From positions 310,001-374,000 of the forward strand of contig NZ_JARXXP010000002.1 in the NCBI RefSeq assembly GCF_029893965.1: a DNA stretch of 64,000 nt, read 5' to 3'. The translations under genes and the position numbers were made by a program. Below the pieces are notes generated by a model. It was not told the origin of the DNA. It worked only from the letters and a program-made list of their open reading frames with translations, and ran no database searches. This DNA is from Paenibacillus sp. PastM-3 (GTDB lineage: Bacteria; Bacillota; Bacilli; Paenibacillales; Paenibacillaceae). Within the stretch, counting starts at the first letter, position 1. Every line of letters begins with the position of its first letter. This document shows positions 34,812 through 43,868 of the stretch, piece by piece.

Positions 34812-35903
34812 TTAGCCTTTCACGGAACCGCCCATCAGCCCTCTCACAAAATACTTCTGCAGCAGGAAGAAAATCGCCAGCGGCATCAGCATCGAGATAA
34901 AGGCGGCGGAGGTCAGCAGATGCCAATCATTGCCGCGTGAGCCGACCAGATCGGCGATTTTCATCGACATAACCTGCACCGACGGCTGGTTGCCGATAAA
35001 GATCAGCGACACCAGATAATCGTTCCACACCCAGAGGAACTGGAAGATGCCAATGGAAGCCAGCGCCGGAACGGACAGCGGCAGAATTAGTCTGCTGAAT
35101 ATGGTAAAGTGGCTCGCACCGTCAATAAATGCCGACTCGAACAAATCCTTGGGCAGCTGGCTGATAAAGTTGTACATGAAATAAGTAACCAGCGGCAGGC
35201 CGAAGGCGGTATGCGCCAGCCAGATCCCCAGATAGCTGCCGTTCAGCCCCAGCGCCGTGTAATCCTTCAGCACCGGAATCAGCGCGACCTGAATTGGAAT
35301 AACCAGCATCGCAATAATGATGACGAACAGGGTTTTGCGGCCCGGGAAACGCAGCCAAGCGAAGGCATACGCGGCAAAAGAGGCAATCAGCACCGGGATG
35401 ACTGTCGCCGGCACGGCAATCGTCAGCGTATTCCAGAAGGCCTGGGATAAGCCCGTACCCTTTTGCTTCGTTTCACTGCCGTCCGCTTCCTTCAGCGTGT
35501 ACTCTTTTCCGGACAGGACATTGTTGTAATTGTCGAGCGTCAGCTCGGGAACCGTCTTCCAGCCTTGCTCCTGCACATTAACGGTGCGCGCCCGGCGGTT
35601 TTCCCAGATCAGGCGGCTGTCGTCCGCCTTCACGCCCGCTTTTAACTCATCATCGCTGTAGGTCTTGCCGTTCACCTCAATCGGCTCACGCAGATCCACA
35701 TCCTTGGACAGCTGCAGCGTCTCGCCCGCCGTCCACTCCTGATGGGGGAATACCTTCCACCAGCCGGTCTGCAGAATATCCGCCGCCGGGCGGAAGGAGG
35801 AAATAAACAGCCCCAGTGTCGGAAGCAGCCAGAGGAAACAGATTACGCCAAGGACGATGTTAACGAGGGTTTTGCCGCCTTTTCTTTTCTTTTTACCGAC
35901 CAT
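34812..35903 (-). CDS. Carbohydrate ABC transporter permease (MalG-like)
   Basis: 363 residues, longer than the usual ~280. The difference is an insert of about 100 residues between the first and second membrane segments (roughly residues 45-150), rich in charged residues, which should lie outside the cell. The remainder is standard, with the EAA loop FESAFIDGASHFTIFSRLILPLSVPAL near residue 265. With the MalF-like partner it forms the channel for the GH65 substrate. ATG directly abuts the partner's TAA stop. No ATPase is encoded here, so a shared MsmX-type ATPase is expected elsewhere. Confidence 0.9.
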   Translation of the reverse strand: MVGKKKRKGGKTLVNIVLGVICFLWLLPTLGLFISSFRPAADILQTGWWKVFPHQEWTAGETLQLSKDVDLREPIEVNGKTYSDDELKAGVKADDSRLIWENRRARTVNVQEQGWKTVPELTLDNYNNVLSGKEYTLKEADGSETKQKGTGLSQAFWNTLTIAVPATVIPVLIASFAAYAFAWLRFPGRKTLFVIIIAMLVIPIQVALIPVLKDYTALGLNGSYLGIWLAHTAFGLPLVTYFMYNFISQLPKDLFESAFIDGASHFTIFSRLILPLSVPALASIGIFQFLWVWNDYLVSLIFIGNQPSVQVMSMKIADLVGSRGNDWHLLTSAAFISMLMPLAIFFLLQKYFVRGLMGGSVKG

Positions 35904-37019
35904 TTAAAATCCCCCCTGCTTGCGGAACTGGCGCAGATTAATCAGGATGACAGGCAGTACTGCGATCAGGAGCACAATGGCCAGCGTCGAGCCGTACCCG
36001 AAATTGCGGTACATGAAAAACTGCCGGTAGAACTGTGTCGCAACAACCTCTGTATCGTATTGACCTCCCGTCATCACCATGACGACGTCAAATATTTTCA
36101 AGGTAAAGACAATAATGGTGGTGGTCACCGTCAGAATGGTAGTGGAAATGAACGGTATCATAATGCCGAAGAAAATCTTGATTTCACCGGCTCCGTCAAC
36201 GCGTGCAGCCTCCAGAATATCGTCGGGAACCCCCTTGATCGCTGCCGAAAAAATAACCATCGCAAACCCCGTCTGCATCCAGATCAGGATGACAATGAGG
36301 AAAAAATTGTTCCAGGGCTGCAGCATACTTGTCCAAGCCTGCGGTTCGCCGCCAAAAAAGGTGACCATCGCATTCAGCAGACCGATCTGCTCATCCCCCG
36401 GCTGATAATAGTAGACAAACTTCCAGATGACGCCTGCGGCCACGAAGGAAATAGCCATGGGCATAAAAATGATCGATTTGGCGATCTTTTCGTAGCTGCT
36501 GCGGTCGGCCAGAATGGCAATAAGCAGCCCCAGGCACACACAGGCCAGCGTTCCGACAAATACCCACAGCAGGTTGTTGCGCAGCGCGGTGGCCATCAGC
36601 CGGTCACTGAAGATCGCCGCATAATTGCCGAAGCCTACAAATTTTTCCGAGGAAGCATTAAAAAAGCTCAAATACAGCGTCCGCAGCGCCGGCAGAATCA
36701 GCAGCCAGCCAAGAATAAGCACAGCCGGTCCGACGAAAATAAACGGCAGCACCCTCCGGCGGATGTGATCCGGATACTGCTCAGCCGCCCAGGTCAGTGT
36801 GTAATAGATCAGATAAACGCCCAATACACCCCACAGCACAGCCAACACGGCAGTCAGCAGCGGATTAAGCGTGGAGTCACGGAAAAAGAGGAAGATCAGC
36901 CCGTTCACCACAATGTTCGCCAGCAGCACACCCAGTGATAGCAGCACTGCCCTGACGCTGATTTTCTGCTTGGCCTGTGTACCACTAACCCCAGGCTTTG
37001 CTTTTATTTGCGCATCCAT
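35904..37019 (-). CDS. Sugar ABC transporter permease (MalF-like)
   Basis: 371 residues with about eight hydrophobic segments; two extra N-terminal segments precede the usual six. EAA loop DDILEAARVDGAGEIKIFFGIMIPF near residue 295. ATG at 37019 follows GGAGGAGC by 5 bases. A longer open frame up to 37166 is only a read-through of the structured repeat at 37044. Lies between the binding-protein gene and the MalG-like gene in the alpha-glucoside operon. Confidence 0.92.
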   Translation of the reverse strand: MDAQIKAKPGVSGTQAKQKISVRAVLLSLGVLLANIVVNGLIFLFFRDSTLNPLLTAVLAVLWGVLGVYLIYYTLTWAAEQYPDHIRRRVLPFIFVGPAVLILGWLLILPALRTLYLSFFNASSEKFVGFGNYAAIFSDRLMATALRNNLLWVFVGTLACVCLGLLIAILADRSSYEKIAKSIIFMPMAISFVAAGVIWKFVYYYQPGDEQIGLLNAMVTFFGGEPQAWTSMLQPWNNFFLIVILIWMQTGFAMVIFSAAIKGVPDDILEAARVDGAGEIKIFFGIMIPFISTTILTVTTTIIVFTLKIFDVVMVMTGGQYDTEVVATQFYRQFFMYRNFGYGSTLAIVLLIAVLPVILINLRQFRKQGGF

Positions 37020-37043
37020 ATTAGCTCCTCCTGCTCCTATAAG

Positions 37044-37143
37044 ACAAGTAGAAACGGCAATGCCGTTCTTTAAGGGACGGTAACCGTTTCTGCGAGAAAT
37101 ATAAGGATTATTGATAGCGTAAAACATATAAATTCTTATATTT
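37044..37143. repeat. Structured intergenic repeat, copy 2
   Basis: Second copy of the element at 7600. Stem A: AGAAACGG / CCGTTTCT with a clean 6-bp inner hairpin (CCGTTC / GGACGG). Stem B: AAATATAAG (37097-37105) pairs perfectly with CTTATATTT (37135-37143). It sits inside the operon leader between the binding-protein and permease genes, in antisense orientation to them. Confidence 0.8.
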
Positions 37144-37145
37144 AG

Positions 37146-37188
37146 AAAAAGAGAGGCAGGCTGCAAGGCTCTGCGGTCCGCCCCTCTT
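37146..37188 (-). terminator. Partial terminator between binding-protein and permease genes
   Basis: On the minus strand AAGAGGGGC pairs with GCCTCTCTT (one G-T), followed by TTTTT. It lies 40 bases after the binding-protein stop. Read-through attenuation would give more binding protein than permease, as is common in such operons. Confidence 0.6.
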
Positions 37189-37227
37189 CATTGTAATAGC
37201 CTTTCCTGCGGCCCGCCGCGTCCGGCC

Positions 37228-38652
37228 TTAGTTGTTCCAGCCCGACTGAATCTGCTCCAGCGCCTGATCTAATGTGGCCGTACCGCTTACATAGTCCGTC
37301 ATGCCCTTCCAGAACGTACCTGCACCCACCTTGCCCGGCATGAGGTCAGAGCCGTCAAACCGCAGGGTCGAAGCGTCCTGCACCAGCTGCGCCATCCGCC
37401 GGTCGGAATCGGACTGGTACCAGTCAAGCGGAGCATCATTCATTGGGGCAATTACGCCGCCTGACTGCACCCAGCTCTTGATGGATTCCCCGGTGGTGAA
37501 GAATTCCATAACTGCACGCACTTCAGGACGGTCGTTGAACATGGCATAGATATCACCCGCTACAAGTACAGGCTTACCGTACTGCTCATCAATCGGCGGC
37601 AGGTAGAACCAGTCATAATCCTCGTCCACCTTGGCCGTTTCCGGGAAGAAGCTGGTGATGAAGTTACCGATCAGGTTGAACCAGGCTTTTGGCGGATTGT
37701 CGAACATCGGCTTCGGCGCATCGCCGAATGCGGTCGTTACGATGGATTTGGTTCCGCCGTACACATAGTCCTCGTTAAGCCAGATCTTCGACATAACCTC
37801 TACTGCATTCTTTACTTCAGGAGAGGTAAACGGCAGCTCACCGCTGACCCATTTGTCATAATTCTCAGGCGATGTTGTACGCAGCATGATATTTTCGACC
37901 CAGTCTGTTGCCGGCCAGCCGGTGGCTGCACCGCTCTCAATCCCGATTGCCCAGGCCGGATCGCCGTCCTTGGCAATCTGCTCGGTGAGGGCCATCAGCT
38001 CATCCCACGTCTGCGGAATAGTATAGCCTGCATCTTCAAACTGCTTTTTCGGGTACCAGACGAGACTCTTCACATTGCTTCGGTTCCAGATCCCGGCCAT
38101 AATCTTGCCGTCCTTGCCGTCCATTGTGGACATATCCAGCCAGCTCTGGTTGTAGTTGCCCTTGAGCTTCTCCTGATCCAGAACTCCGGTCAGGTCCACT
38201 ACCTTGCCGGTCTTGGCAATGGAGGCGAGCAGCCCAGGCTGCGGGAAGTCGGCGATATCCGGAGCATTGCCGCCGTCAACACGGATATTAATGGTGGCTT
38301 CGAACTCCTTGGAGCCCTCATACTGGATGTCGATTCCGGTCTTCTCCTCAAACTCCTTGATGCTGCTCTCAAATTTCACCTGGTCAGCGTCTACGAACGG
38401 CCCGAACATCGTGACCTTGGTTCCTTTGTATTCACCCTTCATCGCTAACTCAAGCGGAGATCCGGCAGCCGCAGGCTCTGTTGTAGATGTCGTTTCCTTG
38501 TTGTTATCAGCAGCAGGTGCTGCCGTTGCAGCCGGCGAATCGGTTGACGCCGCATTATTGCTGTTGTTTCCGCCGCATCCGCTCAGCATCATTGTGAACG
38601 ATAAACACAACACCATCGCAAGTGACAGCTTACGTCCTGGAGTCTTTTTCAT
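37228..38652 (-). CDS. Sugar ABC transporter substrate-binding lipoprotein
   Basis: 474 residues. Signal peptide with lipobox LSGC (KLSLAMVLCLSFTMMLSGCGG), an Asn/Ser/Ala/Thr-rich linker to about residue 50, then a family-1 solute-binding domain (TKVTMFGPFVDADQVKFE; TGIDIQYEGSKEFEATINIRV; AGDIYAMFNDRPEVRAVMEFF). It captures the oligosaccharide for the two permeases downstream. ATG at 38652 is preferred (AAGGGG 12 bases upstream); an in-frame ATG 12 bases earlier (MYVQM) is possible. Probably under catabolite control through the cre-like site at 38866. Confidence 0.92.
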   Translation of the reverse strand: MKKTPGRKLSLAMVLCLSFTMMLSGCGGNNSNNAASTDSPAATAAPAADNNKETTSTTEPAAAGSPLELAMKGEYKGTKVTMFGPFVDADQVKFESSIKEFEEKTGIDIQYEGSKEFEATINIRVDGGNAPDIADFPQPGLLASIAKTGKVVDLTGVLDQEKLKGNYNQSWLDMSTMDGKDGKIMAGIWNRSNVKSLVWYPKKQFEDAGYTIPQTWDELMALTEQIAKDGDPAWAIGIESGAATGWPATDWVENIMLRTTSPENYDKWVSGELPFTSPEVKNAVEVMSKIWLNEDYVYGGTKSIVTTAFGDAPKPMFDNPPKAWFNLIGNFITSFFPETAKVDEDYDWFYLPPIDEQYGKPVLVAGDIYAMFNDRPEVRAVMEFFTTGESIKSWVQSGGVIAPMNDAPLDWYQSDSDRRMAQLVQDASTLRFDGSDLMPGKVGAGTFWKGMTDYVSGTATLDQALEQIQSGWNN

Positions 38653-38865
38653 TTGTACATACATCCCCTTATAATTGTATTTAGAGATTGCATCAGGCTC
38701 CGGCCTCTTCCGGAATCCGCACCCTACAGCTGCTGATCCACCTCCTTGCAAAGGTTTTCAGAATGAGCTAAATTGTTTTATTTGATTCTTGAATGAAACC
38801 TTGGCTGATGTTTCTGATGGCTTCTGCCAGCCTATTTTAGTTCGCAGATATTTTTGTCCACATAA

Positions 38866-38879
38866 TTATAGCGCTTACA
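38866..38879 (-). promoter_or_regulatory. cre-like CcpA site upstream of the binding-protein gene
   Basis: On the minus strand TGTAAGCGCTATAA matches the Bacillus cre consensus TGWAARCGYTWNCW at 13 of 14 positions. It is 214 bases upstream of the start codon. The remaining part of 38653-39141 is AT-rich with the LacI-type box at 39054. Confidence 0.55.
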
Positions 38880-39053
38880 TTTCCATACTAGCATATAATA
38901 TATGCGTTTCCAATAGCTTTAAATTTTGATTATTTACGGATTCTGATACAGAAGGAGGTATTCACATTTTTATCCATGCCAGAGTTAAGATACTAGCTTG
39001 TGAAGAGTGGAGAACAGCTTACTTTAAGCGGTCCTTGTTGACGGTATAGGGTT

Positions 39054-39067
39054 TGAAAAGCTTTTCA
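39054..39067. promoter_or_regulatory. LacI-type operator box 1
   Basis: Perfect palindrome TGAAAAGCTTTTCA between the lacI stop and the binding-protein gene. Identical core to the boxes at 40166 and 40285 next to the lacI start. Confidence 0.65.
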
Positions 39068-39141
39068 CATTAAGACGGAAACAGCCAGGGCATCGGATTT
39101 ACGATAATTGCAGCGGCGTTTCACGGGTATGCGGTTAACGC

Positions 39142-40146
39142 TTATTTTTCCCTTGAGGATTCTCTTACAATCAGCTTATGCTCCAGTTGCTCTTTCATTA
39201 CAGCAATATTGCCTGTGGTCAGCAGTTCATGCAGCTTCTCTGCGGCCCGGTAGCCAAGCTGGTAGATCGGTTGTGCAATGGTCGTCAGCTTCAGAATGAA
39301 CATCCCGGACATCCGCAGATTGTCGAACCCGATGACCGATACCTGCCCCGGCACCAGAATATTGCGGTCCTTCAGGTACGAAATCGTCCCCATCGCAAAC
39401 TCATCGGCTACACAGAATACGGCGCTAAGCTCCGGGTACTCACTGAACAGCTCATGCGCGGCCTGATAGGCCTGCTCGAAACGGTGGTTGGCGTATTTGA
39501 TCTTGCCGGTATTCCGCTCCAGGCCGAATTCTGTCATTGCCCTTACGAACCCGGCAGCACGCGGCGGTCCGGACACTGAATTCTCGTGATTGAACCCGAT
39601 CATCCCGATCTCCTTGTGACCCAGCTCGATCAGGAACTTCACAGCATCATAGGCGGCAAGCTCATCATCCACCTCGACGGACGGAACTTCGAATTCGTCG
39701 GAATGCGAGGACACCAGCACAAACGGAATTCTGCAGCCCGTAAGCTTCTCATAATATTCCGGGTACAGTATGTCACTGGCGAATACAATTCCATCCACCT
39801 GCTTCTCATGGAACGTATCAATGTAAGACAGTGTACGCTCCATATCGCGGTCGGTGTTGGAGATCATCAGACTGTACCCGAGCTTGATACAAGCATCCTG
39901 CATTCCGCGGATTACTCCGGCAAAATACAGGTTCTCAATATCCGGTATCAGCAGACCCAGCGTATAGGACTTCTTGTAGATCAGGCCGCGCGCAAACGCA
40001 TTGGGCTGATACTTCAGCTCCTTGATAGCCTCTATCACCCTGCTCCGCTTGCTCGGCACGACAGTCTCAGGCGCATTCATCACACGGGATACCGTACTGA
40101 TCGATACCTCTGCCATTCTGGCGACATCTCTAATGGTTGGTTTCAT
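39142..40146 (-). CDS. LacI family regulator of the alpha-glucoside operon
   Basis: 334 residues. Helix-turn-helix TIRDVARMAEVSISTVSRVMNAPETVVPSKRSRVIEAI, hinge YQPNAFARGLIYKKS, then a ligand domain (LGLLIPDIENLYFAGVIRGM; VFCVADEFAMGTISYL; SVIGFDNLRMSGMF). It lies directly upstream of, and on the same strand as, the binding protein, permease and GH65 genes. Three TGAAAAGC-type palindromes, two before its own start and one before the operon, are the likely operators, which implies autoregulation and control by imported sugar. Confidence 0.9.
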   Translation of the reverse strand: MKPTIRDVARMAEVSISTVSRVMNAPETVVPSKRSRVIEAIKELKYQPNAFARGLIYKKSYTLGLLIPDIENLYFAGVIRGMQDACIKLGYSLMISNTDRDMERTLSYIDTFHEKQVDGIVFASDILYPEYYEKLTGCRIPFVLVSSHSDEFEVPSVEVDDELAAYDAVKFLIELGHKEIGMIGFNHENSVSGPPRAAGFVRAMTEFGLERNTGKIKYANHRFEQAYQAAHELFSEYPELSAVFCVADEFAMGTISYLKDRNILVPGQVSVIGFDNLRMSGMFILKLTTIAQPIYQLGYRAAEKLHELLTTGNIAVMKEQLEHKLIVRESSREK

Positions 40147-40165
40147 AGACTAACTTCCTTTATTA

Positions 40166-40177
40166 GAAAAGCTTTTC
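40166..40177. promoter_or_regulatory. LacI-type operator box 2
   Basis: GAAAAGCTTTTC, perfect palindrome 20 bases upstream of the lacI start codon. Confidence 0.65.
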
Positions 40178-40284
40178 AAGGTGATTATAGCAGCGGCTCT
40201 GCTAATTTACAATAGCCTAAATACAGCGCTTTCAAAATTATTTTTTATGGTATTCAGGCTTTATTGAGTTCTGTTGGTTTACTT

Positions 40285-40298
40285 TGAAAAGCTTATCA
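40285..40298. promoter_or_regulatory. LacI-type operator box 3
   Basis: TGAAAAGCTTATCA, one base off the perfect palindrome, 119 bases upstream of box 2 and in the divergent region before the LLM oxidoreductase. Confidence 0.55.
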
Positions 40299-40453
40299 GA
40301 CAGCTCTGTACTCACTTCCCGCCTGCCACAAACTTACTTAAAGTGTGTAAATAATATTATTTCATGTTATAATTTTAGGGTAGATTTATTTATAGCTGCA
40401 AATACTGCTGTAAGCTTATGAATTGCTTAATTCTCATCACTGGAGGGGTTATT

Positions 40454-41467
40454 GTGAAGCAACTGCGGGATATCCCAATCTCCGTGCTGGATCTCGCTCC
40501 TATTATAGAGGGCGGAACAGCTGCGGATTCACTGCAAAACACACTGGATTTGGCACGCCACGCCGAAAAGTGGGGCTACCTCCGCTTCTGGCTGGCGGAG
40601 CATCATAATATGACCGGCATCGCCAGCTCGGCCACCTCTGTCGTCATCGGCCATGTGGCTGCCGGAACTTCAAGCATCCGCGTAGGCTCAGGCGGAATTA
40701 TGCTCAGCAACCATGCACCGCTGATGATTGCCGAGCAGTTCGGAACGCTGGAGTCGCTGTTTCCCGGGCGAATTGATCTGGGCCTCGGCAGAGCGCCAGG
40801 CTCCGACCAGGCTGCAGCAAGAGCGCTGCGCCGCGGCCTCGGCAGCGACGGCAGCGAATTCCCTGAGCAGCTAAGCGAGCTCAGAGCCTATTTCGACCCG
40901 AACGGTGCCGGCTCGCGCCCCCTTGGCGTGCGTGCCACGCCGGGTGAAGGGCTGAATGTGCCGATCTGGCTGCTTGGCTCCAGCGGCTTCAGCGCCCAGC
41001 TGGCCGGCCAGCTGGGTTTACCGTTCGCTTTTGCCAGCCATTTCGCTCCGGACTATCTGCTGCCGGCGCTGCATCTGTACCGCAGCAGCTTCAAACCATC
41101 GGCTGTGCTCGACAAGCCGCATGTTATGGTCGGCCTCGGCATTACCGCCGCCGATACAACTGCGGCCGCACGCTGGCTGGCAACTTCCCAGCAGCAGCAA
41201 TTCCTGAATATCATCCGGGGCCGTACCGGCAAGCTCCAGCCCCCGGTTGATGACATGGAGCCGCTTTGGTCGCCTCAGGAAAGAGCCATGCTGCTTGATA
41301 AGCAGAAATATTCCATTGCGGGGGATAAAGCCTACCTCAAAGAGCGTCTTCTGCAGATTCTTGAAGAAACTGATGCGGATGAATTTATCGTCGCCTCCCA
41401 GATTTACGATCATACCGCACGGCTGCGTTCCTACGAACTGGTAGCAGAGCTTATAACAGAAAGTTAA
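40454..41467 (+). CDS. LLM-class flavin-dependent oxidoreductase
   Basis: 337 residues of the bacterial-luciferase-like family, MsnO8-type subgroup. [19 protein letters not shown] is the usual N-terminus and [51 protein letters not shown] and [10 protein letters not shown] are family blocks that bind FMN and shape the active site. The reaction is unknown; relatives are FMN-dependent monooxygenases or reductases. GTG at 40454 follows GGAGGGG by 5 bases; the frame is open 12 codons further upstream without a better site. Single-gene unit with a terminator at 41491. Confidence 0.9.
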   Translation: MKQLRDIPISVLDLAPIIEGGTAADSLQNTLDLARHAEKWGYLRFWLAEHHNMTGIASSATSVVIGHVAAGTSSIRVGSGGIMLSNHAPLMIAEQFGTLESLFPGRIDLGLGRAPGSDQAAARALRRGLGSDGSEFPEQLSELRAYFDPNGAGSRPLGVRATPGEGLNVPIWLLGSSGFSAQLAGQLGLPFAFASHFAPDYLLPALHLYRSSFKPSAVLDKPHVMVGLGITAADTTAAARWLATSQQQQFLNIIRGRTGKLQPPVDDMEPLWSPQERAMLLDKQKYSIAGDKAYLKERLLQILEETDADEFIVASQIYDHTARLRSYELVAELITES

Positions 41468-41490
41468 ATCAGCATTATCACAAATGAATC

Positions 41491-41553
41491 AGCAGGACAA
41501 TGATGGAGTATGGAAATCTTTAAGTTCCCTTCAATCATTGTCCTGCTTTTTTT
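41491..41553 (+). terminator. Terminator after the LLM oxidoreductase
   Basis: 14-bp stem AGCAGGACAATGAT / ATCATTGTCCTGCT with a long loop, followed by TTTTTTTAT. Confidence 0.88.
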
Positions 41554-41737
41554 ATATTCTGCCGCTATTATGTTCTCAATAAAATACAATAAAACAAGTG
41601 AAAACCAGAGAAATAATTATAACGAGGCAGTTACACAAAGAAAACCATTCATAAATTGCTTCATAAAACTAAATTCAAGTATATAAGCGTATTTTTAACG
41701 TTTTTATTTATTACGTATATTGATTATACTTTAATTA

Positions 41738-41751
41738 TTCGTTATAACGAA
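41738..41751. promoter_or_regulatory. Palindrome in an AT-rich upstream region of the sortase cassette
   Basis: TTCGTTATAACGAA, perfect, 187 bases before the GTG start of the TasA-like gene. A half-site TTATAACGA occurs at 41618. The region 41554-41800 is strikingly AT-rich against its surroundings and probably carries the promoter; no open frame is supported there. Confidence 0.5.
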
Positions 41752-41937
41752 CATACATACTTTAGCATTACACATCTGACGTGATTTGTATTGAAATTCT
41801 TAATTCAAGGCAACTCAATAGTAGTACTCCAAAATACCACTCTTTTCGACAGACATGCAAGAATTAACGGATTACGGGCTGTTTTTTGTCGAGATGCGCG
41901 GGAGCAGCGCGGAGTTCCAGAAGAAAGGGGGCGGCGG

Positions 41938-42978
41938 GTGAAAAGGAAGGTTCCTATCGCTATAATTGGCGCGTATATTTTATTAGTGATAACCGGTGTT
42001 GTATGGCATGCCGGAGGAGTAAGCGCTGAGGATACGATCAAGCTTACTGTCAACTCTCAGATAACAAGCACAACGGCGATGAACAATATGCAGCCGGGAG
42101 ATGCAGTTTCGTCAGAATATACGGTTATTAACGAAGGATCAGAGCGGTTTGATTATTTTGTGGACTTTGAATTTGTTTCGGGAGACGCCGAACTGTATGA
42201 TATCCTGCAGATGAAGCTGCAAAAAGAGGGAGTAACGCTCTATTCAGGAGTAATGAGCAAAGCGGAGGGAAGAGTGGCCATCGGCACACTCCCGGGAGGA
42301 GGCCGGGAAACCATCCGGATGGATGTCGTATTCCCTGTTGAAGCAGGAAATGAGTTTCAGGGCAAGGCCGTCAGTGTGGCCTTTAATTTCACTGCTTCCG
42401 CTGTTCCGGAGCCGACACCGGGACCTAGCCCGTCACCGTCAGCCTCACCGGAGCCGTCTTCCACTGCCAGTCCGGCCCCTTCCGCTTCACCAGATCCTAC
42501 CGGAGGGCCAATTAATACGCCTGAGGCGACTCCGACAGCTACGGCGACTCCGACGGTAAATCCAACGGTAAGTCCAAATCCGACGGCAGCACCATCCCAA
42601 ACTCCGGATGCCACCGCTTATCCGGGTGGAGTTCAGACTCCTGTACCATCGGCTACTCCGGCTGCCACTCCATCGGCTACGCCTGGAGGCAGTGAGGTGA
42701 CTGTCACAACTCCGCCTGTTCCACTGGGCGGGGGAGATGGAGATAACGGTGAAGCTGCATCGACTCCGGGCCCGGGCAGTGTGGATGCCGGAAGTACAGC
42801 AGCACCTTCTCCCGATCCGGAGGTCGTTATCGATGATGATGAGCTTCCGCTATCCGGACCGGAAGGCGGCGATGAACTGCCGGATACTTCAGAACCCTGG
42901 TATAACCTGATTCTGATCAGTATGGCGGTTACCATTGTTAGTATCATCCTGCTGCGCAGACTGAATTCGAAGAAATAA
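41938..42978 (+). CDS. TasA/camelysin-like wall protein with LPDTS sorting signal
   Basis: 346 residues. Signal peptide (KRKVPIAIIGAYILLVITGVVWHAGGVSA), a TasA-like beta domain (about 30-165: IKLTVNSQITSTTAMNNMQPGD, ending FQGKAVSVAFNFTA), a Pro/Thr/Ser-rich stalk with many P-x-P-T/S repeats (about 165-290), an acidic stretch, then ELPDTSEPWYN, a membrane helix and the basic tail RRLNSKK. That tail is a sortase sorting signal, with Ser in place of the usual Gly or Ala. GTG start with AAAGGGGG 8 bases upstream. The class D sortase gene follows by 20 bases. Confidence 0.82.
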   Translation: MKRKVPIAIIGAYILLVITGVVWHAGGVSAEDTIKLTVNSQITSTTAMNNMQPGDAVSSEYTVINEGSERFDYFVDFEFVSGDAELYDILQMKLQKEGVTLYSGVMSKAEGRVAIGTLPGGGRETIRMDVVFPVEAGNEFQGKAVSVAFNFTASAVPEPTPGPSPSPSASPEPSSTASPAPSASPDPTGGPINTPEATPTATATPTVNPTVSPNPTAAPSQTPDATAYPGGVQTPVPSATPAATPSATPGGSEVTVTTPPVPLGGGDGDNGEAASTPGPGSVDAGSTAAPSPDPEVVIDDDELPLSGPEGGDELPDTSEPWYNLILISMAVTIVSIILLRRLNSKK

Positions 42979-42998
42979 CAAAGGCTGGAGGGGAGAGT

Positions 42999-43643
42999 AT
43001 GAAGCAGCGTCCGGGGTTTGTCATTGCCGCCGTGCGTCTGATTTTCATACTCTCTTTGTGCGTGTTGCTGTACTCAGCATTCCAGATCTTCAAAGCACCT
43101 GCGGAAGCCCGCGAGGCACTCGAAGAATGGGACAAAAAGAGGGAGGAAGCCCTGATGCCCGTCATTCAGGAGGATGAAACCCCCTTACCGCCCAGCATGG
43201 TCTCTCTTCCCCCGGCGACAAAAAGTGCTGAGCCGGAGTATGCCGACGGAGAGATCATCGGGGAGATTTATTTTCCGGCGCTGGAGCGGAGGGTCGCTAT
43301 TCTTGAGGGCACACAGCGGGCGCAGCTAAAAAAGGGCGCAGGGCACTATGCAGGAAGCGCAGCAATCGGCGAGGACGGAAACAGCGTGCTCGCAGGACAC
43401 CGGGATACAGTGTTCCGCGGAATCGGCAGCCTTAAGAAACATGATTTAATCGAAGTGGAGACGGTGGACGGAACATTCATTTATGAGGTGACCGGCAGCA
43501 CGATCGTAGACGGGGAGGAACGGGGAGCGATCAAGCCGAGCAGCACCCCCGTGCTTACGCTAATCACCTGCTATCCGTTCGGCTATGCCGGTCCGGCGCC
43601 GGAGCGGTATCTACTGTCTGCTTCACTGGTCAAAAGGAAATAA
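42999..43643 (+). CDS. Class D sortase
   Basis: 214 residues. N-terminal membrane anchor (FVIAAVRLIFILSLCVLLYSAF), a ~50-residue linker and a sortase barrel. The catalytic residues are His near 134 (LAGHRDTVFRG), Cys near 191 (TLITCYPFGYAG) and Arg near 202 (APERYLL), with IGEIYFPALERRVAILEG opening the domain, as in the class D group of spore-forming Firmicutes. It most likely attaches the protein encoded just upstream to peptidoglycan. GGAGGGGAG lies 8 bases before the start, and both genes appear to be one transcript. Confidence 0.92.
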   Translation: MKQRPGFVIAAVRLIFILSLCVLLYSAFQIFKAPAEAREALEEWDKKREEALMPVIQEDETPLPPSMVSLPPATKSAEPEYADGEIIGEIYFPALERRVAILEGTQRAQLKKGAGHYAGSAAIGEDGNSVLAGHRDTVFRGIGSLKKHDLIEVETVDGTFIYEVTGSTIVDGEERGAIKPSSTPVLTLITCYPFGYAGPAPERYLLSASLVKRK

Positions 43644-43760
43644 AGTTCTGCAGCAGAACGGAACCGGGCTGCGGGCACATGCCCCATCAGGCAGTCTCCC
43701 TGCAAAAGATGAGTCCCCGCCCGGAACATGATAATATAGTACTGCGGCAAGCAGAAGCAG

Positions 43761-43796
43761 CGGCTGTACCGGTTACCCCGGGCAGCCTGTTTTTGC
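43761..43796 (+). terminator. Terminator after the sortase gene
   Basis: GGCTG...CAGCC stem with an inner CCGG/CCGG pairing, followed by TGTTTTTG, 120 bases past the sortase stop. Confidence 0.6.
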
Positions 43797-43868
43797 GGCA
43801 ATTATCAGGCTCAGGTATAGGGTACACTATACTTATATGTTTTTAGATGAAGAGGAGATGACCTACCC

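Noticed and set aside
35904-37166. Longer N-terminus for the MalF-like permease
   Set aside because: The extra 49 residues are translated from the structured repeat; the ATG at 37019 has a strong ribosome binding site.
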